DNA of 64,000 nt from Adiantum capillus-veneris (taxonomy: Eukaryota; Streptophyta; Polypodiopsida; Polypodiales; Pteridaceae): assembly GCA_014529385.2 (NCBI GenBank), contig CM043950.1:70426935-70490934 (forward strand), read 5' to 3'. Positions 24,246-34,744 of this stretch are shown here, one piece after another. Position 1 is the stretch's first letter, and each line of letters begins with the position of its first letter. The notes beneath the pieces were generated by a model. It was given only the letters and a program-made list of their open reading frames with translations, ran no database searches and was not told the DNA's origin. The position numbers and the translations under genes were made by a program.

Positions 24246-24652
24246 TTGGTATCAAAGTCATTGGTTTCTCTTTTCTTGCTTAAGAAGAGAGGTCATTAAG
24301 TTGTCCATGAAAGGTTGGGCATGTTTATTGCAATAGAGTAAGTGGGACAGGGATCTATTATCTCAGTTGAGAAGGACTTAGTCCAAGGTACACCGTTGGG
24401 AACTATAGTCTTAATAATGGAGCCTCTCGAGGCTGCCTTTGGCTTTAACCATTATTGATCTATGAGCAAGCTCAACAGGAACCATAATCAACTGAGCAAT
24501 GTTAGACCCTCTCCACTAGTATTTGCAATCAACAATGTCTAAACCACGGGTGTGGCTGCTTGAGGACTGATTCTCAAAGGTAAAGAAGAGTAGTGACTAA
24601 GGCTTTTGAGGGTACCAAAGCACAAAGTAATCTATACATAAATTTTATCAGC

Positions 24653-25885
24653 ATGGCTGACAATAACCAAGAGAGTAGAATGAACATTCATAAGTTAGAT
24701 TTTGCACATGAAGGTGCTAATGGTGATGCTCCCACGTTTATCAATTATCTTGTTACTAGGTTGCAGCAAGCTATGGGCAACCCTGCTTTGCAAGCCGAAG
24801 TTACTCGACAACTTCGCGCTTATGGGATTTCCCTTCCTCTCCAAGAGAAGAGAGAGCTTAGGAGGCCTCTTGATGAGACCCCCAAAAGAAGAATCTCTCC
24901 CATACAAGAGGAGGAATCCAAAGAAAGTAATGAATCCCTAAGTTCCTATGAAGATGTGGCTCCACAAAGATGGCGGTCCAGACGGTCGCCAACTCCTCCC
25001 AAGAGGAAACGGTCAAACCATAGTCCTTTTCCTCGTCACTCCAAAAGGGAAGAGAGGAAACAAAGGAAGAAAAAGGCAAGAAAGAGGTCACCCTCTTCTC
25101 CTTCTTCTTCACCTTCCTCCTCTTCTGACGAAAGTTATGGCTATTTTCCTAGAGAATACAAGAGGGGAGGACATCGCAAATCTTACCCTGCATGGCGAAG
25201 GTCCCAAAAGCTCAATAAGTTCAAAGAGGGAGGAAAGAGTATCTCTTTTCTTACATATGATGGCACCTTTGGTGCTACCAACAGAGTATTGGCCTTCGTC
25301 CAACAATTTGATGTGGCCTTTGGAGGCAAGGGCTTCACGGAGTCCTCCAAGCCACACCATTTAGCTATGCACTTCCAAAAATCTACTCATCAATGGTGGG
25401 CTAGCCTTCGTGGCAATGGCGAAGCCCCAAAGACATGGAAAACTCTTCGAGTTTCCATCATGAAGCAATTCCTTGCAAGCGACGCAAAGGACAAAGTGCT
25501 TACCGAATGGCGGAGTTTGAAGCTTCTCTCCCATGGGTCTATCCACAAATATGTAGACAAGTTTTGGGATTTACATCTCAAGGCTAATGTATTTCAAAAG
25601 ATATACTTCGCCGAGCAAAAGCAACAATTCTGTGTGAAATTACCTGAAGAGATGGCTGAGTACGTCAACTCTCAACGGCCTAGTTCTATCACTGAAGTAA
25701 TCCACCACACCATGCTTGCTTCGCGCATCAATTTCCAACAAGGGGCTCGAAGGAATATCAAGCCCATGGAAAGCAAAGACAAAAGTGATGTAAAGGGAAA
25801 CCAATGCCCAAAATTCTTCCCAAGGCAATTCCAACAACAACAACAAAAACAATCAGTTCAAGGAGAAGGGAGTTTACAAAGGTAA
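24653..25885 (+). CDS. E1 gag (C-terminus frameshifted)
   Basis: The ATG at 24653 (MADNNQESRM) is chosen because E2 gag begins the same way; the open frame before it has no ATG. Residues 1-75 are a conserved head, 80-190 a Lys/Arg/Ser-rich region (RKKKARKRSPSSPSSS), and 210-370 the capsid domain (SISFLTYDGTFGATNRVLAF, WWASLRGNGEAP, KYVDKFWDLHLK). The frame ends GEGSLQR at a TAA, while the neighbouring frame continues as GVYKGKNKISPEELE and a perfect CCHC knuckle (C-x2-C-x4-H-x4-C, 25935-25976). A frameshift near 25855 has therefore cut off the nucleic-acid-binding tail. Confidence 0.85.
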   Translation: MADNNQESRMNIHKLDFAHEGANGDAPTFINYLVTRLQQAMGNPALQAEVTRQLRAYGISLPLQEKRELRRPLDETPKRRISPIQEEESKESNESLSSYEDVAPQRWRSRRSPTPPKRKRSNHSPFPRHSKREERKQRKKKARKRSPSSPSSSPSSSSDESYGYFPREYKRGGHRKSYPAWRRSQKLNKFKEGGKSISFLTYDGTFGATNRVLAFVQQFDVAFGGKGFTESSKPHHLAMHFQKSTHQWWASLRGNGEAPKTWKTLRVSIMKQFLASDAKDKVLTEWRSLKLLSHGSIHKYVDKFWDLHLKANVFQKIYFAEQKQQFCVKLPEEMAEYVNSQRPSSITEVIHHTMLASRINFQQGARRNIKPMESKDKSDVKGNQCPKFFPRQFQQQQQKQSVQGEGSLQR

Positions 25886-26091
25886 AAATAAAATCTCTCC
25901 TGAAGAGCTTGAAGCTTTTCATAAGGACCAAAAATGTTTTAAGTGTGGGGAGCAAGGACATGGTTATCGTCCTTGCCCCAAGAGAAATGCCCACAATGAG
26001 ACTCTTAGAGCTTCCATTATCGAAGCTCCAAAAGAGGATGCTCATTGCAAAGGATCACCTCTCTCCTATGCTTGGGGAAAGGTAAGGGAGC

Positions 26092-26415
26092 ATGATGCCT
26101 TTAATCTTGTTCGACCGTGGCTCTACTCACAACTTCATATCAACGAAGTCGGACACCAAGTTGGGCATGCAAGCTTTTGAGATGGGGAATACCGTAACGG
26201 CCGACACAACTTTCAAGGGACAACAAGCCTCCGTTACTCCCTTGACTGGGAAATTGAGGCTTCATGTCCAAAGCTACATCGACAAAGAAGACTTTTTCAT
26301 CTCTCCTCTCCAACACGAGGATGCTATTCTAGGGGCACCATGGTTCAACTGCATGGCTGCCAACATGAAGTTCCCTGAAAGCAGAATACTTCACCTGAAT
26401 CTACTTCACCTATAG
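26092..26415 (+). pseudogene. E1 aspartic protease
   Basis: The frame contains ILFDRGSTHNFIST, the active-site region of chromovirus proteases, with D-R-G instead of D-S-G. It then reads VQSYIDKEDFFISPLQHEDA and LGAPWFNCMAANMKFPE. The frame breaks after RILHLN, while E2 continues without a break at the equivalent place. It is inactive as written. Confidence 0.8.
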
Positions 26416-26520
26416 GAAAAATAGCATTTATATAGATGCTAGTGAGTCTGGTCATACTATACCACTTGTAAATCCTCTTACTTTTGATAAATCATTGAAA
26501 AGCTCAGTTATACTGCGTAC

Positions 26521-27457
26521 ATGATTTTTGTCAAAGAGTCCCTAAAAAGTCCTAACGTTTCATCAAATGTAAATGGTAGGAATCAAGAAGATTTAGACTT
26601 GTCTAATTTTCTAAAAGGATTCCAAGATGTGTTCATCGATGATATCCCTATGGACTTACCTCCAAAACGAGGGGATGATGACCATCAAATTGAGCTCCTA
26701 CCAGGAAGCTCATCACCTAACAAGCCTCCTTATCGAGTTTCCCAAGCTCAACAAGAGGAGATCGTGAGGCAAGTACAATAATTGGTAGACAAAGGGATGG
26801 TGAGGCCTAGCTCTTCTTCCTTTTGTTTCCCAGTCCTTTTAGTGAAAACCGCATGTGTGTGGACTATCGAACATTAAACCATATCACTATCAAAAATATA
26901 TTTCCTGTGCCATGGGTAGAAGATCTGTTTGATAAGCTACAAGGCTCTACCTACTTCAGTAGGATCGAACTTAAAAGTGGCTATCATCAAATAAGGATAG
27001 TGGATGACAATATCATAAATTTTTGTACAACGTTTGGTCTTTATGAATATCTAGCCATGTCCTTTGGCTTGACTAATGCACCAGCCACATTCAATCCTTT
27101 AATGGAGAAAATCTTTAGATCCTATCGTAAATTCACTAGAGTGTTCTTTGATGATATCATCATCTACTCCAAGACCTTGGAGGAACATAAGCAACACCTC
27201 CAAGCGGTTTTTTAAGCTTTGAGGAAGAACAAGCTTTTTATCAATCAAAAGAAGAGCAAATCTTTCCTTCAAGAGATTCAACACTTAGGTCATATTATCT
27301 CTCAAGATGATATCTGTATGGATCCATCAAAGTTGGAGGTAATAAAAGCATGGCCTAATCCAAGGAATCCACATGAGCTAAGAAGCTTTATTGGTATGTG
27401 TGCATACTATAGACGCTTCATAGCAAAATTCTCTCAAATAGCAGGACCATTACATGA
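26521..27457 (+). pseudogene. E1 reverse transcriptase (cut by E2)
   Basis: Segments are FLKGFQDVFIDDIP, NKPPYRVSQAQQEEI (TAA at 26779), MCVDYRTLNHITIKN, FDKLQGSTYFSRIELKSGYH, MSFGLTNAPATFN, the catalytic FFDDIIIYS near 27148, and LGHIIS with FIGMCAYYRRFI. A short deletion near 26845 removes the VQKKDGT-type segment that E2 retains, and there is a TAA at 27213. At 27457 the frame enters the E2 target duplication and resumes at 41621. Confidence 0.85.
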
Positions 27458-27462
27458 CTTAA

Positions 27463-27840
27463 TGTCATAATAATCAATATCTAATTCTCCTAAATGATTT
27501 TCTCATGTTAAACTGATCATTTAATATGGGGAAGTGCCAGGGGAAAAAAAGCTAGAATATTGGTTAAGCTAGCAGACCAGCCACAATAGGGATCCAAAGG
27601 AGGGAAAATAGGGATCCAAAGGGGGGGCCATCTGCAAAAGAGCCATGTGCATCAATGGGCTAAAAAGACCCTAAGGTTCAGCCCATTAAGACTTCCAAAA
27701 TGCTAAGGTTCCAAAATTCAAAGGTTGTGCCCAAAGGTCAACCTTAAGGGAATTGGATGCTTTGTGTGTGACCAAAAAAGTCTTTGTACATCCCTACATA
27801 GGAGGGGGCGAGCCTAGCATGTAGGGGATGAGAGAGAAAG

Positions 27841-27882
<42 letters not shown>

Positions 27883-29088
27883 GCTCCCTTTACACAAAGG
27901 GAATGAGGGACACATGTCAACTCCCTAGCCCAAACGCCCACAAGGTGTACTCAATTCCTATTGGATGGCCTTGGAGGTGGACCAATGAGAATTAGGCTAG
28001 AGTAAATTTAGTCTAATTAATTTTAAAACACTTAATAAAAAGAACCAATGAAAACTAAGTCTCCTGGATGATTATTGGACAGCCCATGAAGGGGTCCAAT
28101 AGGAATCGAGCAGCCCAATGGGCTACTTAATTCCTATTGGCCAGAATGGGGAAAGGTCCAATGGGGATTTAATTCATTTAAATCAATTAAGTTTAATTGA
28201 TAAAGCTCTCTCAAAAAGGGAAAGAGGGACACATGTAAAAAGGCTCTTCAATTTACCCCTATTTTCCTATTGGCTAAGCTTGGCATTGTCCAATGGGGAG
28301 CCTGCAAGAGCAAATAGCAAGAGGGCTCGCCCAAGAGAGAGAGAGAGAGGGATGATTTTTGCAAGGCATTATCACACACACACTCACACAATCTCATGTG
28401 TGAAGAAAGAGAAGACTATCTCTTCCCAAGCTTTAATGGAGAGCTCATCACCTACTCCAAGCTTGTGAGATAGAAGCCTACATCGACACACTCTTGGCAT
28501 GTGGATGCAAATCCAACCAAGAGACAAGCTTCAATGCATGCTCATCTCCTCTACCATGCTAATTACTAAGCTAAGCTATGCTAATATGAGTGATTATGTG
28601 AGGAGATGTACATCTTTCTCGTAAGATACTCCTTCTTCCTCTCAATCTACTCTCATACCCTTCTAGCTCTCACCATCTTCGAAGGTGTGTGAGGTCTTGG
28701 GTCTGAGACCGGGGATAATTGATGTTGTGTTTGCTAAGTGTTTTTCTTAGTGCATGAAGCTTTCATCTTCATTGCACTAGCTAGTCTTGAAGGAACACAA
28801 AGAATTGTATTGTACATTGTCTCTCTTGATGGGAGAAACCATAATACAAAGCCTTTTGGAGGGGGGACTAGCTCAATGCAAATCCGGTCCTCAACTGTTG
28901 TCAATAGCTTAATTTCTCTCTCTTTTGAAAGTATTGTTCATGCTATCTAACTAGGTGTTATGCTTTTTGTTGCTCTCTCCACCCAAGCACTCTTGCAAAT
29001 TCTCATTAGGAATCTATGCTAATGAAATGCCCACTATGTTCATGCTAATTTCCGCTACACACAAGTTTTTAGGCCATTAAATGTTACA
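27463..29088 (+). repeat. E2 5' LTR
   Basis: 1626 bp. It differs from the 3' LTR mainly in a CA tract that is much longer here (27842-27880). It includes a GAGA tract near 28335. LTRs drive and terminate transcription in this class. Confidence 0.93.
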
Positions 29089-29505
29089 TTGGTATCAGAG
29101 CACAAGGTTTCTCTTTTCTTGCTCAAGAAGGGAGGTCCTCAAGCTAGCTATAAATGGTTGGTATTATTAATTGCCTGTGACTAAGTAGAATAGGGATTTT
29201 TCAGCCTTGCAGTGCGCCTGCCTTCGTGCAGTTAACGGGGCATCACCATCGAGAGCTATGGTCTTAATAGTGGAGTTCTACGGGGCTTGCCTATTGCTTA
29301 ACCACTATTGAGCTATTAGAAGCTTGACAGGAGCCGGTGCTGTTTTGGTGTTGAAAGGCCCTCTCTTCTATTCCTTGCAATTAATGGTATTGGAGCCGCG
29401 GGTATAGTAGCTTGAGTGCTTTTTCTAAAGGGGTAAAGAGGAGTAGCAACTAGGGCTTGAAGTGCCAAAGTACACCTAAAAAGTTTACACCTAAAAGTTG
29501 TTAGA

Positions 29506-31192
29506 ATGGCTGACAATAGTAAAGAGAGTGAAATTAATGTTGATAACTTTGATTTTGCTAATGAGCAAGCTACTAATGATGCTTCGATGCTTGTTAACTA
29601 TCTTGTTTCTAGGCTTCAACAAGCCACGGGTAATCCATCTCTCCAAAGTGAAGTGCAACGACAGCTTCGTGCTCACGGGATTCTCCAAGCTCATCACCAT
29701 GACGAGAGAACACCTAGGAAGCCTCCTTGTGAGACTCCCAAAAGAGGTCTCTCTCCGATTCGGGAAGAAGAAGAGAATCCATACGAAGGGCTCAAGAATT
29801 TACTTCTTGATGATGCATCTGCTTCCCAAAGGAGAACTCAAGAGCCTCCACCGAAGGAACGAGAAAGAAGTCAGTCTCCTGCCACCTCGGCGGAGATGGC
29901 TCCACGAAGACGGTGGGCTAAACGCTCTCCATCACTACCAAAGCGGAGAAGACCATCACACTCTTCTCCACGCCATAATTCAAAGAGGGATGATAAAAAG
30001 CAAGAGAAGAAAAAGGCGAGAAAGAGGACACCCTCTTCTCCATATTCTTCATCCTCTTCCTCTTATGAAAGTGATGGTGAAGACAACGAAGATCAAGACA
30101 AGAAAAAGGCGAGAAAGAGGTCACCCTCTTCTCCACCTTCTTCATATTCTTCACCTTCTAAAGAAAGTGATGGTGCAACCTTTGAACCATAAAAAATAAG
30201 AGGCCATAGGAAATCCTATGCCGCATGGAAGAGGTCATCCAAGCTAAAGAAGTTCAAAGAGGGAGGGAAGAGCATCTCTTTCCTTACCTATGATGGTACC
30301 TTTGGTGCTACGGACAAAGTCTTGGCCTTTATCCAACAGTTCGATGCGGCGTTTGGAGAGGAGGGCTTCACGGAGTCCTCTAAGCTACGCCATGTAGCTA
30401 TGCACTTTTAAAAGTCTGCCAGACAATGGTGGTCTAGCCTATGAGCCAACGGTGAAGCTCCACGAACATGGAAAGCTTTAAGAGCTTCCATTATGAAGCA
30501 GTTTTTGGCCACCGATGCCAAAGACAAAGTACTCACCGAATGGCGAAGCTTAAAGCTCTCTCCCTATGAATCCATCCACAAATATGTAGACAAGTTTTGG
30601 GACCTACAACTCAAAGCCACTGTCTTCAAAAAGTTGGATTTTGGAGAGCAAAAGCAGCAATTTTGTGCGGGCTTAACCGACGAAATGGCGGAGTATGTCA
30701 ACTCCCAAAGGCCACGTACCATATCGGCAGTAATACACCATACTATGGTGGCCTCTCGAATCAATTTCCAAACGGGGGCTAAAAGAAATAATAAGCCCAC
30801 GGAAAACAAGGGTTCCAACGAGCCTAACGGGAAGGACAATGTCCAAAAGTCTCCTAAGGGCAACTCCAACAAAGCTAAAGAGAAGGGAGTTTACAAAGGT
30901 AAAAACAAACTCTCTCCTGAAGAGCTTGAGCGTTATCGCAAGGATAACCGGCGTTTCAAGTGTTTACAAAGAGAAGGGAGTTTACAAAGGTAAAAACAAA
31001 CTCTCTCCTGAAGAGCTTGAGCGTTATCGCAAGGATAACCGGTGTTTCAAGTGCAGCGAACAAGGGCATGCGTACCGCGCTTGTCCCCAAAAGAACAACC
31101 GCCAAGATCCTCCTAGAGCTTCCTTGGTTGAAATCCAAGAGGAGGAGACTCATCAAACTCACCACAAAGGATCTCCTCTATGCCATGCTTAG
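29506..31192 (+). pseudogene. E2 gag with stops and 91-bp duplication
   Basis: ATG at 29506 (MADNSKESEI). The first frame ends at TAA 30190-30192. The capsid part continues in that frame with further stops, TAA at 30409 and TGA at 30442, then is open from 30493 (MKQFLATDAKDK). The Lys/Ser-rich region holds a repeated unit KKKARKR(S/T)PSSP, twice. At 30880-31060 a 91-bp tandem duplication copies the segment before the zinc knuckle and shifts the frame; only the second copy leads into a full CCHC knuckle (CFKCSEQGHAYRAC). The TAG at 31190-31192 replaces a Trp codon found in E1. Confidence 0.9.
30880..31061 (+). repeat. 91-bp tandem duplication in E2 gag
   Basis: The unit beginning GAGAAGGGAGTTTACAAAGG at 30880 recurs at 30971. 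Copies are nearly identical (for example CGGCGT versus CGGTGT near the end). Because 91 is not divisible by three it breaks gag. Confidence 0.92.
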
Positions 31193-34100
31193 GGAAAGGT
31201 AAGAGAACATGATGCTTTTATTCTCTTTGACCTTGGTTCTACTCACAATTTTATATCTATAGAGTTGGCCACCAAGCTAGGCATACAAGCCTATGAGATG
31301 GGAGATGTCCTACCCGCAGACCGTGCTTTCAAGGAGCAAGAAGCTTCAGTCACTCCCTTAATCGGGAAATTGAGGCTTCATGTTCAAAGCTATGTGGACA
31401 AAGAGGACTTCTTTATTTCTCCTCTCAAGCATGAGGATGTAATCCTAGGGGCACCATGGTTTGACCGCCTGGCTGCCAATGTTAAATTTCCTGAAAGGAG
31501 AATCTCCTTTAAGTTCAGGGAAAAAGACATGCATATAGATGCTAAGGAAATGGGTAACACTATCCCCATTGTACATGCACCAGCTTTCAACAAGTCAATA
31601 AAGAGCTCTATTTTCGTGTACATGATTTTTGTTAAAGATTCTCAAAATGAACCTAATGCTTTAGCAAAAGAAAATAAAAGCAACCAAAAGGAATTAGAGT
31701 TATCCAATTTTCTCAAGGGGTTTCAAGATGTTTGTATTGACGACATCCCTTGTGAGCTACCTCCTAAACGAGGTAATGATGACCATGCAATTGAACTTCT
31801 TCCAGGAAGTTCACCGCCTAACAAACCTCCTTATAGAGTTTCTCAAGCTCAACAAGAGGAGATTATGCGGCAAGTGCATGAGTTAGTTGAGAAGGGCATG
31901 GTTAGGCCTAGCTCATCTCCATTCTGCTCACCTGTGCTATTAGTGCAAAAGAAAGACGGCACATATCGTATGTGTGTCGACTATAGAGCACTAAATAGGA
32001 TCACTATCAAGAATAGGTTTCCCGTTCCATGGGTAGAAGACCTATTTGATAAGCTACAAGGATCGACCTAAAAAGTGGCTATCATCAAATAAGGATAGTT
32101 GATCAAGATATTGTAAAGACTGCATTTCGCACCACATTTGGTCTTTATGAATACATTGTCATGCCTTTTGGCTTGACCAATGCACCAGCCACATTCAACC
32201 GCTTGATGGAGAAGCTGTTCAGGCCTCATCGAACCTTCACTGGAGTGTTCTTTGATGATATTATCATCTACTCTAATTCATTAGACGAACACAAGCAACA
32301 TCTCCAGGTAATATTTCAAGTTTTGAGAGAGAATAAACTTTATGTTAATCGAAAGAAAAGTGAATTTTTCTTGCAAGAGATTCAGTATTTTGGTCACATT
32401 ATCTCTCAGGATGGCATCCAAATGGATCCATCAAAGTTAGAGGTAATAAAAGGATGGCCTAAACCAAGGAATCTTCATGAACTAAGAAGCTTTATAGGTA
32501 TGTGTGCATACTATAGACGCTTCATAGAAAAGTTCTCACAAATTGCGGGACCATTACATGACCTAACAAAGAAAAGCGTTAGGTATACATGGTCTGCTAA
32601 GGAGAACAATGCTTTCGAAAAGCTTAAAGAAAAGCTTATCTCTCAACCTGTGCTTACACTACCGGATCTCTCAAAACCATTTGAGGTCCAATGTGATGCT
32701 TGTGGTGATTGTCTTGGAGCTGTTTTGCTTCAAGAAGGGCACGCCATAGGCTATGAGAGTCAAAGGCTCGACCCTATTGAGCAAGCTCTAGGCATATATG
32801 AAAAGGAACTCCTTGCAGTTCTACATGCCTTAGACTCATGGAAGCACTATTTATTGGGGACTCCTTTCATTCTGCGAACGGATCACCAAAGTCTTAAGTA
32901 CTTCATGACGCAGACCAAGCTCTCCGTCAAACAAATGAGGTGGGCAAATTTCCTTTCGCAATTTCATTTTCATATTGCTCACATTGCTGGCAAGCATAAT
33001 CAAGTAGCTGATGCACTCTCAAGACGGCCGAGAGTGAATGTGGTTTCCATAGCAACTCAGAATGATCTATCTTCAATGATAGATGAGTATGCTATTGATC
33101 CCGATTTTAGAGATGTGATTTCAGCCCTTGCATTAGGGAAGAAAGAAGAACCATTTACTTTACAAGATGGTTATCTTCTCTATGGCAATAGACTATGCAT
33201 TACTAACTCACTACGTGAGAAAGTAATGTATGAATCTCATGCTCCACCCTATGCGGGGCATAGAGGGATTCAGTCTACCTTAAAGGGAATTGAAACATAT
33301 TTCTATTGGCCTACCATGAAAGTGAACATACAAGAGTATGTTTCTAAATGTATGGTATGCCAAAAGACAAAATTTGATAGAGGGAAGCAACTTGGATTGC
33401 TTCAACCCTTGCCAATCCCTAATTCACCATGGGAGAGCATATCCATCCATGGGAATACGGGAATATGGACGGTAGTAGACAGGGGCAGTAAACAAGCTCA
33501 TTTTATACCTGTCAACAAGACTATCAAAGCCCATCAAATGGCAACCCTTTTCATTTCACAAATTTTCAAGTACCATGGCTTGCCAATGTCCATAGTGTCG
33601 GATAGAGATCCTAGAATGACCAGTAATTTCTAGAAGGGTCTCTTTGAGAATTTAGGGACAAGGCTAAACTTCTCTTCGAATATCATCCACAAACGGATGG
33701 CCAAAGTGAAATAGCTAACCTAACCATTCTCGATCTACTAAAAGCCTATGTAACGGAAGTAGATCAAAGATCCCAATGGTAGAAGTACTTACCCTTAGTG
33801 GAGTATGCTTACAATAACACTGTACATACTTCCACGGGAAAAGCACCTTTCGAGGTAATTGAGGGGAGATCAAAAAGTCCCTTGCTACTTAAGGTACATG
33901 GGAAGATCTTCGCTGCAGATGAGTATAGCCGAGACCTACAAGAATCTTTTCAAAAGATTAAGGATGCTATCTCTATCTCACAGCAAAGGAAAAATGCTGC
34001 TGCTGACAAGCATAGAAGAGCCCAAGCCTTTAAAGAAAATGATTGGGTCTTATTAAAGTTTCCCAAGGCTCGATTATGGCACACGACGGGCAAGAATCCT

Positions 34101-34496
34101 ACGGGACACCAAAAGTACTATGCTAAGCTAGCAAAAAGGTACTATGGTCCCTTCCAGATTCTTAGGCCAATCAATGAGATGGCCTATCAACTCAAGTTGC
34201 CCAATAATTGGCTCATACACAATGCCTTCCATGTGAGCCTATTAAAGTCTTACAAAGGAGAGCCACCTCAAGAACCAACTATTGAAGACCCACCGGAGAT
34301 CGAGGACCAAGAGGAGGTGCTGCAGCCTGAGTCCATTCTCCGACATGAAGACAAGGTACTAAGAGGCGGTAAGACTATCCGACGATATCTTATTAAGTTT
34401 AAGAATTATCCTTTTGAAGATGCTAGATGGATGCAAGGCATACAATTAAAGGATAACCTAAACCTTGTCAATGCTTACAATGCTTCCCAAGAGTAA
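31193..34496 (+). pseudogene. E2 pol: protease, RT, RNase H, integrase, chromodomain
   Basis: Protease: LFDLGSTHNFIS (D-L-G, not D-S-G). RT: VRPSSSPFCSPVLLVQKKDG and MCVDYRALNRITIKNRF, then a deletion at about 32066 that removes residues matching YFSRI and shifts the frame, then MPFGLTNAPATFN and FFDDIIIYS. RNase H: QCDACGDCLG, EKELLAVLHALDSW, RTDHQSLKY. Integrase: HHCC region (YAGHRGIQ to CMVCQK); the first catalytic Asp is lost (ISIHGNTG where E1 keeps ISMDFIL); SDRDPRMTSNF is followed by a TAG at 33631. The 33798-34496 frame holds the end of integrase (HNAFHVSLLKSYKG). Last is a chromodomain (ESILRHEDKVLR, RRYLIKFKNYPFEDARW), which in this class can steer integration to heterochromatin. 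Confidence 0.92.
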
Positions 34497-34744
34497 GCAA
34501 ATGTACAAAATGTTAAAAATGAACAAAGTTTCTTTTGTCTTATAAGACTCTCTTTTTCTTTATTGTGCACAAAAATGAAGTAGTATGCATGCTTAGATCA
34601 AGTTTGCGGAGACGACGTCTCCCAAACACCAAGTAGAGCTTGTCACTCTACTATGGAAGATTGATAGGACTAATGTGTAGACATGCTTGCGGCAGCCTCA
34701 CGCTCTCAAGCGCCAAATGGACTAGTCATCCATTGTGGAATGAT

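Noticed and set aside
24858-25360. Minus-strand frames inside E1 gag
   Set aside because: Antisense to a clearly conserved gag with homologue E2.
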